A DNA stretch of 64,000 nt from Deferrivibrio essentukiensis (GCF_020480685.1 NZ_JAJAFU010000005.1:62001-126000); one strand, 5' to 3'; shown: positions 17,094 through 27,125, counted from the stretch's first letter. Program-made: numbers and translations. Notes: generated from the letters alone by a model not told the origin.

Positions 17094-19715
17094 TTATTTT
17101 TGACTAGCCAAAAGCTGAGTCAAGTAGTTACCTTGTTCCTGAAGTTGAGCTATCTGTTTTTCCATGTTTGTAAACTGGCTCCAGACCCTTTCAAGATAAC
17201 TTGTTACTCTGGTCTGTTCGTCATCCATTCTGTCTGCGAGATTATAGAGTTGCCTATCAATTGTTCCAAACGGCTGTATTTTAAGAGATATCAACCCGCC
17301 GGTTGAAACATATTGATTAATAACGCTTTCATACTTTCTTGCCCACCCTGTGGCAGTTGAAGAATTTTCGGAAAACAGTTTATACACATCATCAGGATTT
17401 TCTGATAATGCATTTAAAAATGTTTCATTATTTTTTAATTCACTCAATATTTCATCATAGTCGGTGCTGTCTTTTACCAACATACCTTTCTTTATAACGC
17501 TTAAATCTCCATCGCCGGCAATACTAATTCCTATTTCGCTTAAACTTTTATAAGCTCCGGTTATTCCGGTCGCTTCACTTAAGAGGTTGCTTCTCAAAGA
17601 ATTCTTGAGCAAACGGAGTTCAGAACTTTTTGAAATTATGTTATAAGTAGTATAAGTCTTCCACTTTTCTTCGTAATCGGTCACCTCCTCACTTGTCATA
17701 TTATTTTTTTCATCCTCTGTTAGAGGAGTTAAATATTGTTCATCCTCATCATCAATTTCTGGTGGAGAAAGTTTTTCAATCATCTGATTGTAATGCTGAA
17801 CAAATTTTGCAAAGTATTCTACTGCCTTTGTTGTATCGGTTGAAATATCTATAGTAGTATACTCATCACTCGCATTTTTAATATTTAAAGTAACACCTGA
17901 AATTATATCATCTATTTTGTTTGTATCTCTAATATAATTAATACCATCAACATTCAGTATTGCATATTGACCAGCTACTCCAAATTCAGATGAGGTAGTA
18001 GTATCATCTGTTAAATTAAGTGCTTCAAGAAATGAACTTGTATCATTGGATGACCCTAATAGAATCTTATCTATACTATCTTTTGACCTTAAGGTGACTT
18101 TATCTGCAACTTCATCATAACTCAACTCAACATTAGCACCGGAATTGTTTACTTTATAAATAACATCATTTAACGTATCTACACTTGCATCTACATAAAT
18201 CGAAACACCATTAATAGTAAAAATACCGCTTGTAACTGTCTTGGTAAAACCGGCTGAGCTTAATTTTACAGTAGGGTCAACTGAGCCACTACTTGAGCCT
18301 GTAGTTTTTGTGGCACCGTCTGCAGAAGTAAGCTTTAATACGCTTAAAATGTCACTTGTATCTGAAAAGTCGCCTAATGTTATATTTTCAGCACCTGCAG
18401 TGTTTGACTGCAATACTATTTTATCCTCTGTGGAGTCATAACTTGCAGTTACTCCTGCACCTGATGAATTTATTTTTGCTATTAAATCGTTTACTGATAA
18501 AGCTGTATAATCATCGATTGTTATAGAAACACCATTTATTGTAAAAGTGCCATTTGTAGATGTAGATGGAGTTTTTGAAAAGCCTGCATTTTGAAGTCCG
18601 GTTACTGATGTATCAAGACCTAAACCTGTAGAAACCGTAGCACCAGTGACCTTAGAATAAGACTCGGCTTTTACATTTAAAGATGAATCTTGAGCGATTT
18701 TAAAGCTGCCATCTGACAATGAAGAATCCGCAGTAAGAGTCACCCCTGGAATAAGACCTGCAGTAGTATCATTTAATTTTGTCAACAAGTTAGCATAACT
18801 ATCAGACACATGATATTTTGAAATTTTTGTAGTAACAGATTTTGTTGTGGTTGAGGAAGTACCATTATGTAATCCAAGGCTTTGACTTATACTGTCACTT
18901 TGAGCTTCAATAGTTAAGCTTTCAAGGGAAGTATCATATATTGCCATATTCCAACTTCCGCTTGTACTGTTAAAGTCAGCCCTGACAGCTAAATAATTTT
19001 TATTAGTAGTACTATTTGCACTATTTAATTGACTATTGAGGGAATCTTCTATTGATTTTGTTACTTTATTTATATCGTCCCCAGTTACAGCTGAAACTGA
19101 TACTGAATAAACAGTAGAATTAATGCTTATAGTAAAATTGCCAGATAAATCGGAAGTTAACTCCCCTTTTGTATCAACAATACTTAATGAAGAGCCGGAA
19201 TATTTATTAAGCTGTCCTAAATTGTTTGGAGAAAATTCATCTTTTGATATATAATAATCTGTTGCTGAAATTGTAGCAGTTGAAATTGTAACATTATGAA
19301 TACCTTCTAAAAAATCATTAGGGCGACCACTGATACTTGAAACACCTGCACCTTTTTCACTAAGAGCAACATTGGTAAATTGACTATAGGTATATGAATT
19401 TCTTGCAGTTTGTGAAACTTTTATAGTGTGTGAGCCGTTTTTCGCAGATATTGATGCGGTAGCACTTAATATGGAAGAATTTGAAACAGAAACATTTTTA
19501 GATTTAAAAGTAGACTCAAGCTTTAAGTTTAGCAAATCTGCTTTTATGGATACAAGATCGGTGCTTATTGACTGATATACATTTTTTTCAAGAGTTTTAT
19601 TAGCATATTTTTGTTCTAATGAGTAATATGTCTGCTTAGCCTGTTGAGTCAGGGTCTCTACGATCCCATTTGTATCAAGGCCTGAAATAATTCCACCTAT
19701 CCTTAGTGCATCCAT
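17094..19715 (-). CDS. fliD: Flagellar hook-associated protein 2 (filament cap), enlarged form
   Basis: FliD caps the growing filament and guides flagellin into place. The N-terminus has the FliD_N pattern (ISGLDTNGIVETLTQQAK, then KNVYQSISTDLVSIKADLLNL) and the C-terminal FliD_C domain ends in a coiled coil (WSQFTNMEKQIAQLQEQGNYL). At 873 residues it is longer than the usual 400-700. The extra length includes two related FTINGVSI-containing units at about residues 375-465 and 486-570. I start at the ATG at 19715 because GGAGG lies 7 bases before it; a TTG 6 bases upstream is too close to that site. Composition is rich in Ser, Thr and Asn, as in surface-exposed flagellar proteins. Confidence 0.93.
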   Translation of the reverse strand: MDALRIGGIISGLDTNGIVETLTQQAKQTYYSLEQKYANKTLEKNVYQSISTDLVSIKADLLNLKLESTFKSKNVSVSNSSILSATASISAKNGSHTIKVSQTARNSYTYSQFTNVALSEKGAGVSSISGRPNDFLEGIHNVTISTATISATDYYISKDEFSPNNLGQLNKYSGSSLSIVDTKGELTSDLSGNFTISINSTVYSVSVSAVTGDDINKVTKSIEDSLNSQLNSANSTTNKNYLAVRADFNSTSGSWNMAIYDTSLESLTIEAQSDSISQSLGLHNGTSSTTTKSVTTKISKYHVSDSYANLLTKLNDTTAGLIPGVTLTADSSLSDGSFKIAQDSSLNVKAESYSKVTGATVSTGLGLDTSVTGLQNAGFSKTPSTSTNGTFTINGVSITIDDYTALSVNDLIAKINSSGAGVTASYDSTEDKIVLQSNTAGAENITLGDFSDTSDILSVLKLTSADGATKTTGSSSGSVDPTVKLSSAGFTKTVTSGIFTINGVSIYVDASVDTLNDVIYKVNNSGANVELSYDEVADKVTLRSKDSIDKILLGSSNDTSSFLEALNLTDDTTTSSEFGVAGQYAILNVDGINYIRDTNKIDDIISGVTLNIKNASDEYTTIDISTDTTKAVEYFAKFVQHYNQMIEKLSPPEIDDEDEQYLTPLTEDEKNNMTSEEVTDYEEKWKTYTTYNIISKSSELRLLKNSLRSNLLSEATGITGAYKSLSEIGISIAGDGDLSVIKKGMLVKDSTDYDEILSELKNNETFLNALSENPDDVYKLFSENSSTATGWARKYESVINQYVSTGGLISLKIQPFGTIDRQLYNLADRMDDEQTRVTSYLERVWSQFTNMEKQIAQLQEQGNYLTQLLASQK
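18000..18593 (-). repeat. Two tandem hook-IN-like repeat units within fliD
   Basis: The two encoded units lie at about 18325-18593 and 18000-18258. Each begins with AGF(S/T)KT, then FTINGVSI, then a segment of the type LNDVIYKVNNSGA, then SYD...DKV(T/V)L and a DTSD/DTSS-containing end. By eye they are roughly half identical at protein level and clearly less so in DNA, so the duplication is not recent. FTINGVSI is typical of flagellin hook IN motifs. Confidence 0.7.
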
Positions 19716-19743
19716 AAGCAAACCTCCGTGTCGCTCAACTACA

Positions 19744-19770
19744 ATATCGTACTTGACAGCAAAAACTTTA
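19744..19770 (-). promoter_or_regulatory. Sigma-28 (FliA) type promoter for fliD
   Basis: Read on the minus strand the sequence is TAAA, 15 bases, TACGATAT. The enteric sigma-28 consensus is TAAA-N15-GCCGATAA, so the -35 and spacer match fully and the -10 matches at 5 of 8 positions. It lies 28 bases before the fliD ATG. This would place fliD, fliS and the small downstream genes in the late flagellar class. Confidence 0.65.
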
Positions 19771-19828
19771 GAAAAAAGTTGAAAAAAAGATCAAAAAATG
19801 TGAGATTAAAAAATAAAAACGGTGGGTT

Positions 19829-20443
19829 ATGAAAGAATTAATAATTTACGACTGTGATGGTGTACTGTTTAACAGTAAAAAGGCAGTTCTTGCTTATTAT
19901 GACTTTGTGTGTGACACTTTTGGGTTAACTAAAATAGATAGGACTAATGAAGAACTTGTTAATATGGCGATGATGAAAACAAATGAGGAAATCTTATCTT
20001 TTTTAACTGACTCAAAAGAAAAGTTAAATGAAATGCTCGAATTTGCTAAAAATATGAATTTTTCAAAATTTCTCGACTTAATGGAGCCGGAAGAAAAGCT
20101 TATTGAAACCTTACCTAAATTAAAGGAAAAAAATTATAAACTCTCTATATTTACGAATAGAGGCTACTCTTTACACTATCTTTTGGAACACTTTAATATT
20201 GACATATACTTTGATTTTAAAGTTACATCCTTAGATGTCACAAACGCTAAGCCAAATCCTGAAGGGCTTTACAAGATTTTTGAATATTTTAACGTTGTAC
20301 CTGAAAAAACAATATATATAGGTGACTCGGAAACTGATTACTTGGCCGCAAAATCTTCAGGGACACCATTTTTAGGGTATAAAAGAAAATTTGAAAATTT
20401 GGATTTTATAAAAAGTCACGATGAAATTTTTTCTTTTATATAA
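19829..20443 (+). CDS. HAD-family phosphatase
   Basis: A 204-residue haloacid-dehalogenase-type phosphohydrolase of the phosphoglycolate phosphatase-like group. Motif I is YDCDGVLFNS (residues 5-14) with the nucleophile aspartate, motif II is the Thr in SIFTNRG, and motifs III/IV are in KPNPEGLYKIF and YIGDSETDYLAA. The substrate cannot be told. It starts with a GGTGGG ribosome binding site, is divergent from fliD, and its 3' end overlaps convergently with murI by 8 bases, so the two transcripts are antisense at their ends. Confidence 0.88.
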   Translation: MKELIIYDCDGVLFNSKKAVLAYYDFVCDTFGLTKIDRTNEELVNMAMMKTNEEILSFLTDSKEKLNEMLEFAKNMNFSKFLDLMEPEEKLIETLPKLKEKNYKLSIFTNRGYSLHYLLEHFNIDIYFDFKVTSLDVTNAKPNPEGLYKIFEYFNVVPEKTIYIGDSETDYLAAKSSGTPFLGYKRKFENLDFIKSHDEIFSFI

Positions 20444-21215
20444 TTTCTTTTAAATCAACTTTCTGAAGTTTTATATCCCCAACAAGCCTGTGTTTTAGTG
20501 CGTTAAATGCCTCTGTCTCATCTGTAGTCAATATTAGTCTTTTCCCCTCTTCCCTTTTATCTGTAGGCAAACATGAAACTATGTAAGGAATAATAGCCTC
20601 ACTGGAATCAACGAGCTTTAAATTAGGATATATTTTTTCTATTATATTTTTTAAAACAGGATAATGTGTACAACCTAATACAAGGGTGTCTATACCTTTT
20701 TCAACGAGAGGTGCAATATATTCTTTCACAGCAAGTCTTGTGATTTCATGCTCAATTCTCCCCTCTTCTACTAAAGGTACAAGAAGTGGTGATTGGTTTT
20801 GATAGATTTCAATTTTGTTATCTATTTTTTTTATTGCGTTGTAGTATGAATTACTTTTTATTGTACCTATTGTTCCGATAATTCCTACTTTTTTGTTTTC
20901 AGTAAACTTTGCTGCAAGTTGTGCCCCGGGCTCAACTACTCCTATTACGGGTATATTTAGTTTGGATTTCAAAAAATCCAGTGCAAAGGATGAGGCAGTG
21001 TTACAAGCAATAACCAGACAATCTATTTGATAGTTATTAATCAAAAAATTTGAACATTCCAAACTGTATCTGCAAATTGTGTCTTTTGACTTGTTGCCGT
21101 ATGGCACCCTTGCTGTATCCCCGAGATAATACAAGTCTGTATCTTTAAAATTTTTAATTATTGTTCTAAAAACAGTTAAGCCACCGATTCCTGAATCAAA
21201 GACACCTATAGCCAT
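20436..21215 (-). CDS. murI: Glutamate racemase
   Basis: MurI makes D-glutamate for peptidoglycan. The protein begins AIGVFDSGIGGLTVFR and has both catalytic cysteines, in VIACNTASSFAL and in LVLGCTHYPVLK. I place the start at the ATG at 21215, preceded by AAGAG with a 6-base gap, giving 259 residues; a TTG at 21221 that overlaps the zapE stop is the alternative. It follows zapE and ends convergently with the HAD gene. Confidence 0.94.
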   Translation of the reverse strand: MAIGVFDSGIGGLTVFRTIIKNFKDTDLYYLGDTARVPYGNKSKDTICRYSLECSNFLINNYQIDCLVIACNTASSFALDFLKSKLNIPVIGVVEPGAQLAAKFTENKKVGIIGTIGTIKSNSYYNAIKKIDNKIEIYQNQSPLLVPLVEEGRIEHEITRLAVKEYIAPLVEKGIDTLVLGCTHYPVLKNIIEKIYPNLKLVDSSEAIIPYIVSCLPTDKREEGKRLILTTDETEAFNALKHRLVGDIKLQKVDLKEII

Positions 21216-21217
21216 AA

Positions 21218-22264
21218 TCAACTCTTAAAAAATATGGCAAGCTCATCAAGTCTTGACAAACATCTTTGAAATTTTTTACTAAAGCATGATTCAATGATTT
21301 CAGGTTTGAAAAATTTGTCCAAATCATATTCTGATCTGATAAAAATCTTTGTATTATAGTAATAACAATGGTCTACTAGGTGAGTAAATCTTAGAGCATT
21401 ATTAAGCTGCTCAAATGGAGCAACACCATCTATAAAAATAGCCTCACAAGTTGATGGGATTACAAAATATTTAAAAGGGTGATTGTCAATTAATGTTTCC
21501 ATTAAGTTTTTATACGTAGTAAGCATCTTAGCTGTTTTTGACACCTTATAGTCTCTAAAAGTGTCAAGAAAAGATTTGGATGCAATCCTTTGGTTTAATA
21601 TTTTATTCTTTTTTCTATAATCTATACCCTCTACCACAACAGTTTTGAAAGCACCGGAAATAATCCCCATCTCTCTTTGAAATTCATCAACCTGAAATTT
21701 TAATTTTCCTAAATCTGAAGGGAGTGTGTTTGAAGTAGTAATTATAAGGGTATTTTTATTTATTAAAAGAAAAAACTTTGCCATCATTCTTGTAGTGGCA
21801 GGATCATCAAGTTCAAATTCATCGAGCAAGAGAAGTTTTAGTTTTGAAAATTCTTCAGCGGTCTTTTCAAGCCCTATATAGTTAAAAAAGTAGCACAATT
21901 CACCAAAACTTAAAAAGGCTTTATTCACATTAGCAGTGTTGTAACAAGCACTTAATAGGTGGGTTTTACCTACACCGTAACCACCATCGATGTATAAATT
22001 GTTTAGTTTTTTATTATTGACCTCTTTGGCAGATTTTCTTAGAAAATTAAAAAACCCTTTTTTATTCTTAGTTTCTGTAGGCTCTTCATTGAGCTTTTTA
22101 ATCTTATTTATTAACGTTTCTTTAATATAAAATTGAGACGGGTATTTTTCATCAGGGATATAATTCTCAAAAGTGCAATGAGAAAATTTCGGATGTGGTT
22201 TTAAATTTACAAAGCAATCCTCAACTGAAATGTTAAAATTGATATCTTTTATATCAATAATCAT
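21218..22264 (-). CDS. zapE: ZapE/AFG1-like ATPase
   Basis: A 348-residue AAA-type ATPase of the AFG1/ZapE family. Walker A is GGYGVGKTH at about residues 94-102, and Walker B is LLLLDEFELDDP. The following TTRMMAKFFLL and TTSNTLPSDLG segments are family hallmarks. In E. coli ZapE works at the division ring; in mitochondria the homologue supports membrane-protein quality control. The role in this organism is inferred only. It has an AGGAAT ribosome binding site and precedes murI. Confidence 0.85.
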   Translation of the reverse strand: MIIDIKDINFNISVEDCFVNLKPHPKFSHCTFENYIPDEKYPSQFYIKETLINKIKKLNEEPTETKNKKGFFNFLRKSAKEVNNKKLNNLYIDGGYGVGKTHLLSACYNTANVNKAFLSFGELCYFFNYIGLEKTAEEFSKLKLLLLDEFELDDPATTRMMAKFFLLINKNTLIITTSNTLPSDLGKLKFQVDEFQREMGIISGAFKTVVVEGIDYRKKNKILNQRIASKSFLDTFRDYKVSKTAKMLTTYKNLMETLIDNHPFKYFVIPSTCEAIFIDGVAPFEQLNNALRFTHLVDHCYYYNTKIFIRSEYDLDKFFKPEIIESCFSKKFQRCLSRLDELAIFFKS

Positions 22265-22376
22265 TATTTTATTCCTTTGACTATATAAATCACAAGCGTT
22301 TGACTTTTATATAATTTTTTGTGAAATTGCAAGAAGATTCTACTTTTCGTTTCACACTGTAGCTACAATTGCATTG

Positions 22377-24257
22377 TTACCGCACCTGTCTTCCCCCTTT
22401 AATTTGACGCTTATGCAAATACATATTTTCATCCGCCTTTTTAGTAGCTTCGGTAATCTCTTTTTCGCTTTTTGCTATTGAAAACCCAACAGCCATGGAA
22501 ACTTTATTTTCAAGGTTTTGATTTACTTTTTCCTGAGTATCTAAAATTCTCTGATAAAGACTTTTTGCTGCATTTTCATTTGCCCTTTGTATGATTATAG
22601 CAAATTCATCCCCTCCTATTCTTGCAAGACAGTCTTCACTTCTGACAGAATTTTTTAGAATTTTTGCTGCATTTACAATAAGTTCATCACCGGCAGCATG
22701 CCCAATTTTATCATTTATAACTTTTAAATCATTTACATCAATAATAAAAATGCCAAGTGGAAAATTTCTTCCTTTTTTTACCCTTTCAATTTCAGTTTCA
22801 AAATATGCTCTATTGTAAATTCCGGTTAACTTATCGTGTGTGCTTGCATATTTAAGATTTTCGTCAGCCTTTTTCTGCAAAATTGCAGATGTAATAATAT
22901 TTGATAAAATTTTAAGAAGCTCTACTTCCCTGATACTCCATATATTTTGCTCACACCTTTTTTCATATATTATAAATCCAAACATTTTTCCTTGTTGCAA
23001 CATAGGATAGGCAACAACAGAAGCAAGTTCTTTGATGTGTGAATACGAATTTAAAAGGTTGTCATCTGTTTCACCGCTTAAAATAATAATCCCCTCATCT
23101 TCAACTTTAATAAATATGGCTGACAAGCTGTCAGGTTTGATATTATTTGATATCTTGTCTGTATTCCATGAGTATATTTTATTAATTTCCTTATTTTCAC
23201 GCTCATAAACGGAAATCTCAGTTAATTTCAAATATTCTCCTATTTTTGAAAGGCTATTTGAAATACTTAAATCCAAATCGCTCCCTTTGTATATTTCTTG
23301 CAGAAGGTCTGATATAAATTTTTCAACCTCATAATCTTTTTTTGCTTTTGAGATAATTTCATTAAATTCGGTAATGTCTTTAAATAGTATTGAGGCACCC
23401 ACAATTTCCTCATCGTTAATTACAGGTGTGGCAATAACTTCATAGCTTTTTAACTCATTATTGACAAATAACTCCAATGTATCTTCAAATTTACCTTTCT
23501 TAAAGATATTGTCATAAGCCTTAGATATTATATTAATAATTTCTATATTTTTAAATTCTGTTAATTCATTTAAAGAGAATATGTCCAAAGAGTGGGCATC
23601 AATAAGGTAGTTTATTAAAAAATTATTTGCATAGACGATTTTGTTATCAATCACTACACACAAAAAATCTTTATCATGGCAACTTAGTATGGCATCTATA
23701 ATATTATCATTATTAACAAATTTTTCATCATCTAAAAATACTGACAGTATATTTGCTATCTTTTCTACAGCTATAATTGAATCATCATTATAATCTACAG
23801 TAGAATTGGCTAAAGCAATTATACCTGCCACTTTCCCATTTTTTATTACAGGGACAGACATAAAATTTGTAATTTTAATGTGTCCTTCAGGGATATTTTT
23901 GAGATATTTCGAATAATCTATTATATTGGTATAAAAAGGTTTACCAGTTTTGATAGAAACTTCATACAGATATCCAATTTCCTCAAGTGGATTAATAAGC
24001 TTAAAGCTATCCTTATTTTTGACCTTACATGATTTAAGATAATCGAAAGTAGGTACAAAAAGAGTATTATCTTTCTCAATAATACCTATAAATCCCTGAA
24101 AACTTTCAGTTTCTCTTTTACATATATCAAGTAATTTATCAAGAATTCTCCCTTTTTCACCCGCAGAAATGGATTCAAAAAGTTCGAAATAAGGTTGAAT
24201 GGTATTGACCACCCGTTTAAGTCTTATATTTTCTTGTTTTAAATATCTTATATCCAT
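22377..24257 (-). CDS. Diguanylate cyclase with GAF and PAS sensor domains
   Basis: A 626-residue cytoplasmic signalling protein. A GAF-like domain is at about residues 25-180, a PAS-like domain at about 190-310, a second GAF-like domain at about 315-460, and a GGDEF domain at 460-626. The active site is the canonical GGDEF (ARIGGDEFAII). An RSED sequence five residues before it is an intact inhibitory I-site (RxxD), so product feedback is likely. It should make cyclic di-GMP in response to a bound ligand. There is no membrane helix. It is divergent from deaD. Confidence 0.9.
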   Translation of the reverse strand: MDIRYLKQENIRLKRVVNTIQPYFELFESISAGEKGRILDKLLDICKRETESFQGFIGIIEKDNTLFVPTFDYLKSCKVKNKDSFKLINPLEEIGYLYEVSIKTGKPFYTNIIDYSKYLKNIPEGHIKITNFMSVPVIKNGKVAGIIALANSTVDYNDDSIIAVEKIANILSVFLDDEKFVNNDNIIDAILSCHDKDFLCVVIDNKIVYANNFLINYLIDAHSLDIFSLNELTEFKNIEIINIISKAYDNIFKKGKFEDTLELFVNNELKSYEVIATPVINDEEIVGASILFKDITEFNEIISKAKKDYEVEKFISDLLQEIYKGSDLDLSISNSLSKIGEYLKLTEISVYERENKEINKIYSWNTDKISNNIKPDSLSAIFIKVEDEGIIILSGETDDNLLNSYSHIKELASVVAYPMLQQGKMFGFIIYEKRCEQNIWSIREVELLKILSNIITSAILQKKADENLKYASTHDKLTGIYNRAYFETEIERVKKGRNFPLGIFIIDVNDLKVINDKIGHAAGDELIVNAAKILKNSVRSEDCLARIGGDEFAIIIQRANENAAKSLYQRILDTQEKVNQNLENKVSMAVGFSIAKSEKEITEATKKADENMYLHKRQIKGGRQVR

Positions 24258-24301
24258 ATGCTACTTTATTACAATAATTTAGTATTAATCAAGAATAATT
24301 G

Positions 24302-24329
24302 TTGCTAAATTACAAAATAAATATATAAT
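24302..24329 (+). promoter_or_regulatory. Sigma-70 type promoter for deaD-rlmL
   Basis: TTGCTA, 16 bases, TATAAT. The -10 is perfect and the -35 matches at 4 of 6. It lies about 60 bases before the deaD ATG, leaving a leader of roughly 55 bases. The rest of the 132-base divergent region is plain AT-rich sequence with only a weak candidate for the opposite gene. Confidence 0.6.
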
Positions 24330-24389
24330 CTTAATGTTTGACTCAGAAAACCTGAATAACCAGACAAAAAATAATAACAGAGGTAGTGA

Positions 24390-25985
24390 ATGAACACACT
24401 TGAAAAATTCAGAGAATTAGGAATATCTGAAAACATTTTAACATCAATAAAAAAGAAAGGATTTGAAGCACCATCACCTATACAAGCTAAGATAATCCCA
24501 GAAATTTTTAATTCCACTGACGACCTTATAGGTCAAGCACAAACCGGTACGGGAAAAACTGCAGCATTTGGAATACCAATAATTCAACTGTTATCAGAAG
24601 AAAGAAACAAGGTTAAAGCATTGATTTTAACTCCTACAAGAGAATTATGTTTGCAAGTTGCTGAAGAATTAAACACTCTTAAAGGGAAAAAGAAAACTAA
24701 AATTATACCTGTTTACGGTGGGCAATCTATCGATTTGCAAATTAGAAGACTTCAAGAAGGTGTGGATATTGTTGTAGGGACACCGGGCAGAATTATAGAC
24801 CACTTAAAAAGAAAAACGCTTAATTTATCCCATATAGAATTTTTAGTACTTGATGAGGCGGATGAAATGCTCAATATGGGTTTTATAGAGGATATTGAGT
24901 ATATTTTAAAAAATACAAATTCAACTAAAAGGACTCTTCTGTTTTCGGCAACTATGCCTAAAGAGATTAAGCAAATTGCTCAAAAGTACATGAAAAACCA
25001 AAGAGTTGTCGCTGTAGAAAACAAAACATTGACTACCGATTTAACTGATCAAATTTACTTTGAAGTCAATGAAGACGATAAATTTGAAGCACTTTGTAGA
25101 ATAAGGGATATTGTGCCGGATTTTTATGGTATTGTCTTTTGCAGGACTAAAGTAGACGTAGATAATGTTGCCAATAAGCTTATTGATAGAGGCTACAGTG
25201 CCGAAGCTCTACACGGGGATATTTCCCAATATCAAAGGGAAAGGATTTTAAAAAAATTTAAAAACAAGCAAATTAATATATTGGTAGCCACAGATGTTGC
25301 CGCAAGAGGAATTGATATTTCCGACTTAACACACGTAATAAATTACTCATTGCCCCAAGACCCTGAGTCTTATGTGCATAGAATCGGCCGAACAGGAAGA
25401 GCCGGTAAAGAAGGCACAGCAATTACATTTGTAACCCCTGACGAATACAGAAGATTGGTATACATAATGAGAATTGCAAAAGCAAAAATTAAAAAAGGTG
25501 ATCTTCCTAAAGTAGAAGATATTATTGAGACAAAAAAGGCTAAGATTATTGAAGAGATAAAAGCAACTGCAGAAACAGTTGATTATGAAAAAAACAGACA
25601 TATAGATGAACTCTCAAAAGAGCTATTAGGCCAGCTTACACCGGAGCAGATTGTGAAGGCATTACTATCTATGAATTATGGGGATGAGTTTGATGAATCT
25701 TCATACTCTGAAATAAGGGATACTAAATCTGTAAACAGAAAAGGTAAGGCAAGACTGTTTGTATCCATGGGGAAAGAAAACAATGCAACACCTAAAAGTT
25801 TGGCTGACTTTATTTATGAGAAAACGGGTGTAGAGCAAAGACTTTTGAGAGAGATTAAAGTATTTGATAAATTTTCTTTTGTAACCGTACCATATGAAGA
25901 GGCTGAGGTTATTTTAACATATTTTAAAAAGAATAAGCGCGGTAAAAGGCCAATGGTTGAGATAGCAAAGGAAAAGAAAAACTAA
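24390..25985 (+). CDS. deaD: DEAD-box RNA helicase
   Basis: A 531-residue ATP-dependent RNA helicase of the DeaD/CshA type, acting in ribosome assembly, cold adaptation and RNA decay. All core motifs are present: Q motif with PSPIQAKIIP, motif I AQTGTGKTAA, Ia PTRELCLQV, Ib VGTPGRIIDHL, II LDEADEML, III FSATMP, and VI HRIGRTGRAG. A C-terminal DbpA-like RNA-binding domain (about 445-520, KARLFVSMGKENNATPKSLA) is present, as in DeaD. Ribosome binding site GAGGT. The stop is directly followed by the ATG of the rRNA methylase gene, so the two are coupled. Confidence 0.93.
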   Translation: MNTLEKFRELGISENILTSIKKKGFEAPSPIQAKIIPEIFNSTDDLIGQAQTGTGKTAAFGIPIIQLLSEERNKVKALILTPTRELCLQVAEELNTLKGKKKTKIIPVYGGQSIDLQIRRLQEGVDIVVGTPGRIIDHLKRKTLNLSHIEFLVLDEADEMLNMGFIEDIEYILKNTNSTKRTLLFSATMPKEIKQIAQKYMKNQRVVAVENKTLTTDLTDQIYFEVNEDDKFEALCRIRDIVPDFYGIVFCRTKVDVDNVANKLIDRGYSAEALHGDISQYQRERILKKFKNKQINILVATDVAARGIDISDLTHVINYSLPQDPESYVHRIGRTGRAGKEGTAITFVTPDEYRRLVYIMRIAKAKIKKGDLPKVEDIIETKKAKIIEEIKATAETVDYEKNRHIDELSKELLGQLTPEQIVKALLSMNYGDEFDESSYSEIRDTKSVNRKGKARLFVSMGKENNATPKSLADFIYEKTGVEQRLLREIKVFDKFSFVTVPYEEAEVILTYFKKNKRGKRPMVEIAKEKKN

Positions 25986-27125
25986 ATGTACAAATATCTT
26001 AAAACTAACAGATATTTTGCCGCTGTTCTTGATAATTTGGAACAGGTCGCAGCAGAAGAGCTTGATGAACTTGGAGCAGCGGAGATAAATACAAAATACA
26101 GAGGGGTTTCTTTTACTGCCAGTAAAGAAACCCTTTACAAAATTGTATATTGTTCAAAAATTCCTACGAGAATATTAGCACCGATTATTACATTTGATTG
26201 TCACAGTACAAAATACCTATATAAAACTGCCAAAAGTATCAAATGGGATGATTTTTTACCATTAAATAAGACATTTGCTATATTTTCATCAGTATCAAAT
26301 AGTTTAATCACTCATTCTCAATATGCCTCACTTTGTCTTAAAGATGCAATTGCTGACTATTTTAGGGACAAATATGGAGAAAGACCAAATGTAAAACCCA
26401 AGACTCCTGACGTATGGTTTAATCTTTATATAAATGACAATAAAGCTACCATTAGTCTGGAGTTAACTGGTGGCTCTCTTCATAGAAGAGGTTACAGAAA
26501 AAATAGTCTTGAAGCACCTATCATGGAAAATCTTGCTGCTGGAATAATAAGAATTTCAAAATGGAATGGGGAAACCAATCTATATGACCCATTCTGCGGC
26601 TCAGGTACAATATTAGCTGAAGCTTTACTGAAAGTTTGTGATATACCTTCTTGCTATAACAGAGAAAATCTTGGTATTTTTTATATGCCTGACTTTAATC
26701 GTAACACGTTTGATTATGTAAGAAAATGTTCCCTTGAAAGTATTAAACCTCTTCCAAATAATTTAATTTCCGGAAGCGATATAGATAAAAGAGCAATTCA
26801 GATTGCAAAAGAAAATTTAAAACTGATTCCTCACGGTGATAAGGTTAAACTGGCAGTTACCGATTTTTCAAAAATAAAAAGTATAGAAAATTCAACAATT
26901 ATAACCAATCCTCCTTATGGGAAGAGGCTTGGTGAAAAAAATGAGGTGAGTCGTCTTATTACAAGTTTTGGAGACTTCTTAAAAAATAACTGTAAAGGTA
27001 GCAAAGCATTTGTTTACTTCGGCAATAGAGAATTAATTAAAAAGGTAGGCTTAAAAACTTCTATGAAAATGCCACTTAAAAATGGCGGACTTGATGGAAG
27101 ATTAACCTGCTATGAAATCTACTAA
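25986..27125 (+). CDS. rlmL: THUMP-domain 23S rRNA guanine-N2 methyltransferase (RlmL N-part type)
   Basis: A 379-residue methylase. The N-terminus is a ferredoxin-like plus THUMP RNA-binding region (residues about 5-160), and the C-terminal part is a UPF0020 methylase domain with DPFCGSGTILAEALL (AdoMet binding), SGSDIDKRAIQIAKENL, and the catalytic NPPYGKRLG motif. It corresponds to the RlmL half that methylates G2445 of 23S rRNA, without the RlmK half found in E. coli. The exact target is inferred. It begins at the base after the deaD stop. Confidence 0.87.
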   Translation: MYKYLKTNRYFAAVLDNLEQVAAEELDELGAAEINTKYRGVSFTASKETLYKIVYCSKIPTRILAPIITFDCHSTKYLYKTAKSIKWDDFLPLNKTFAIFSSVSNSLITHSQYASLCLKDAIADYFRDKYGERPNVKPKTPDVWFNLYINDNKATISLELTGGSLHRRGYRKNSLEAPIMENLAAGIIRISKWNGETNLYDPFCGSGTILAEALLKVCDIPSCYNRENLGIFYMPDFNRNTFDYVRKCSLESIKPLPNNLISGSDIDKRAIQIAKENLKLIPHGDKVKLAVTDFSKIKSIENSTIITNPPYGKRLGEKNEVSRLITSFGDFLKNNCKGSKAFVYFGNRELIKKVGLKTSMKMPLKNGGLDGRLTCYEIY

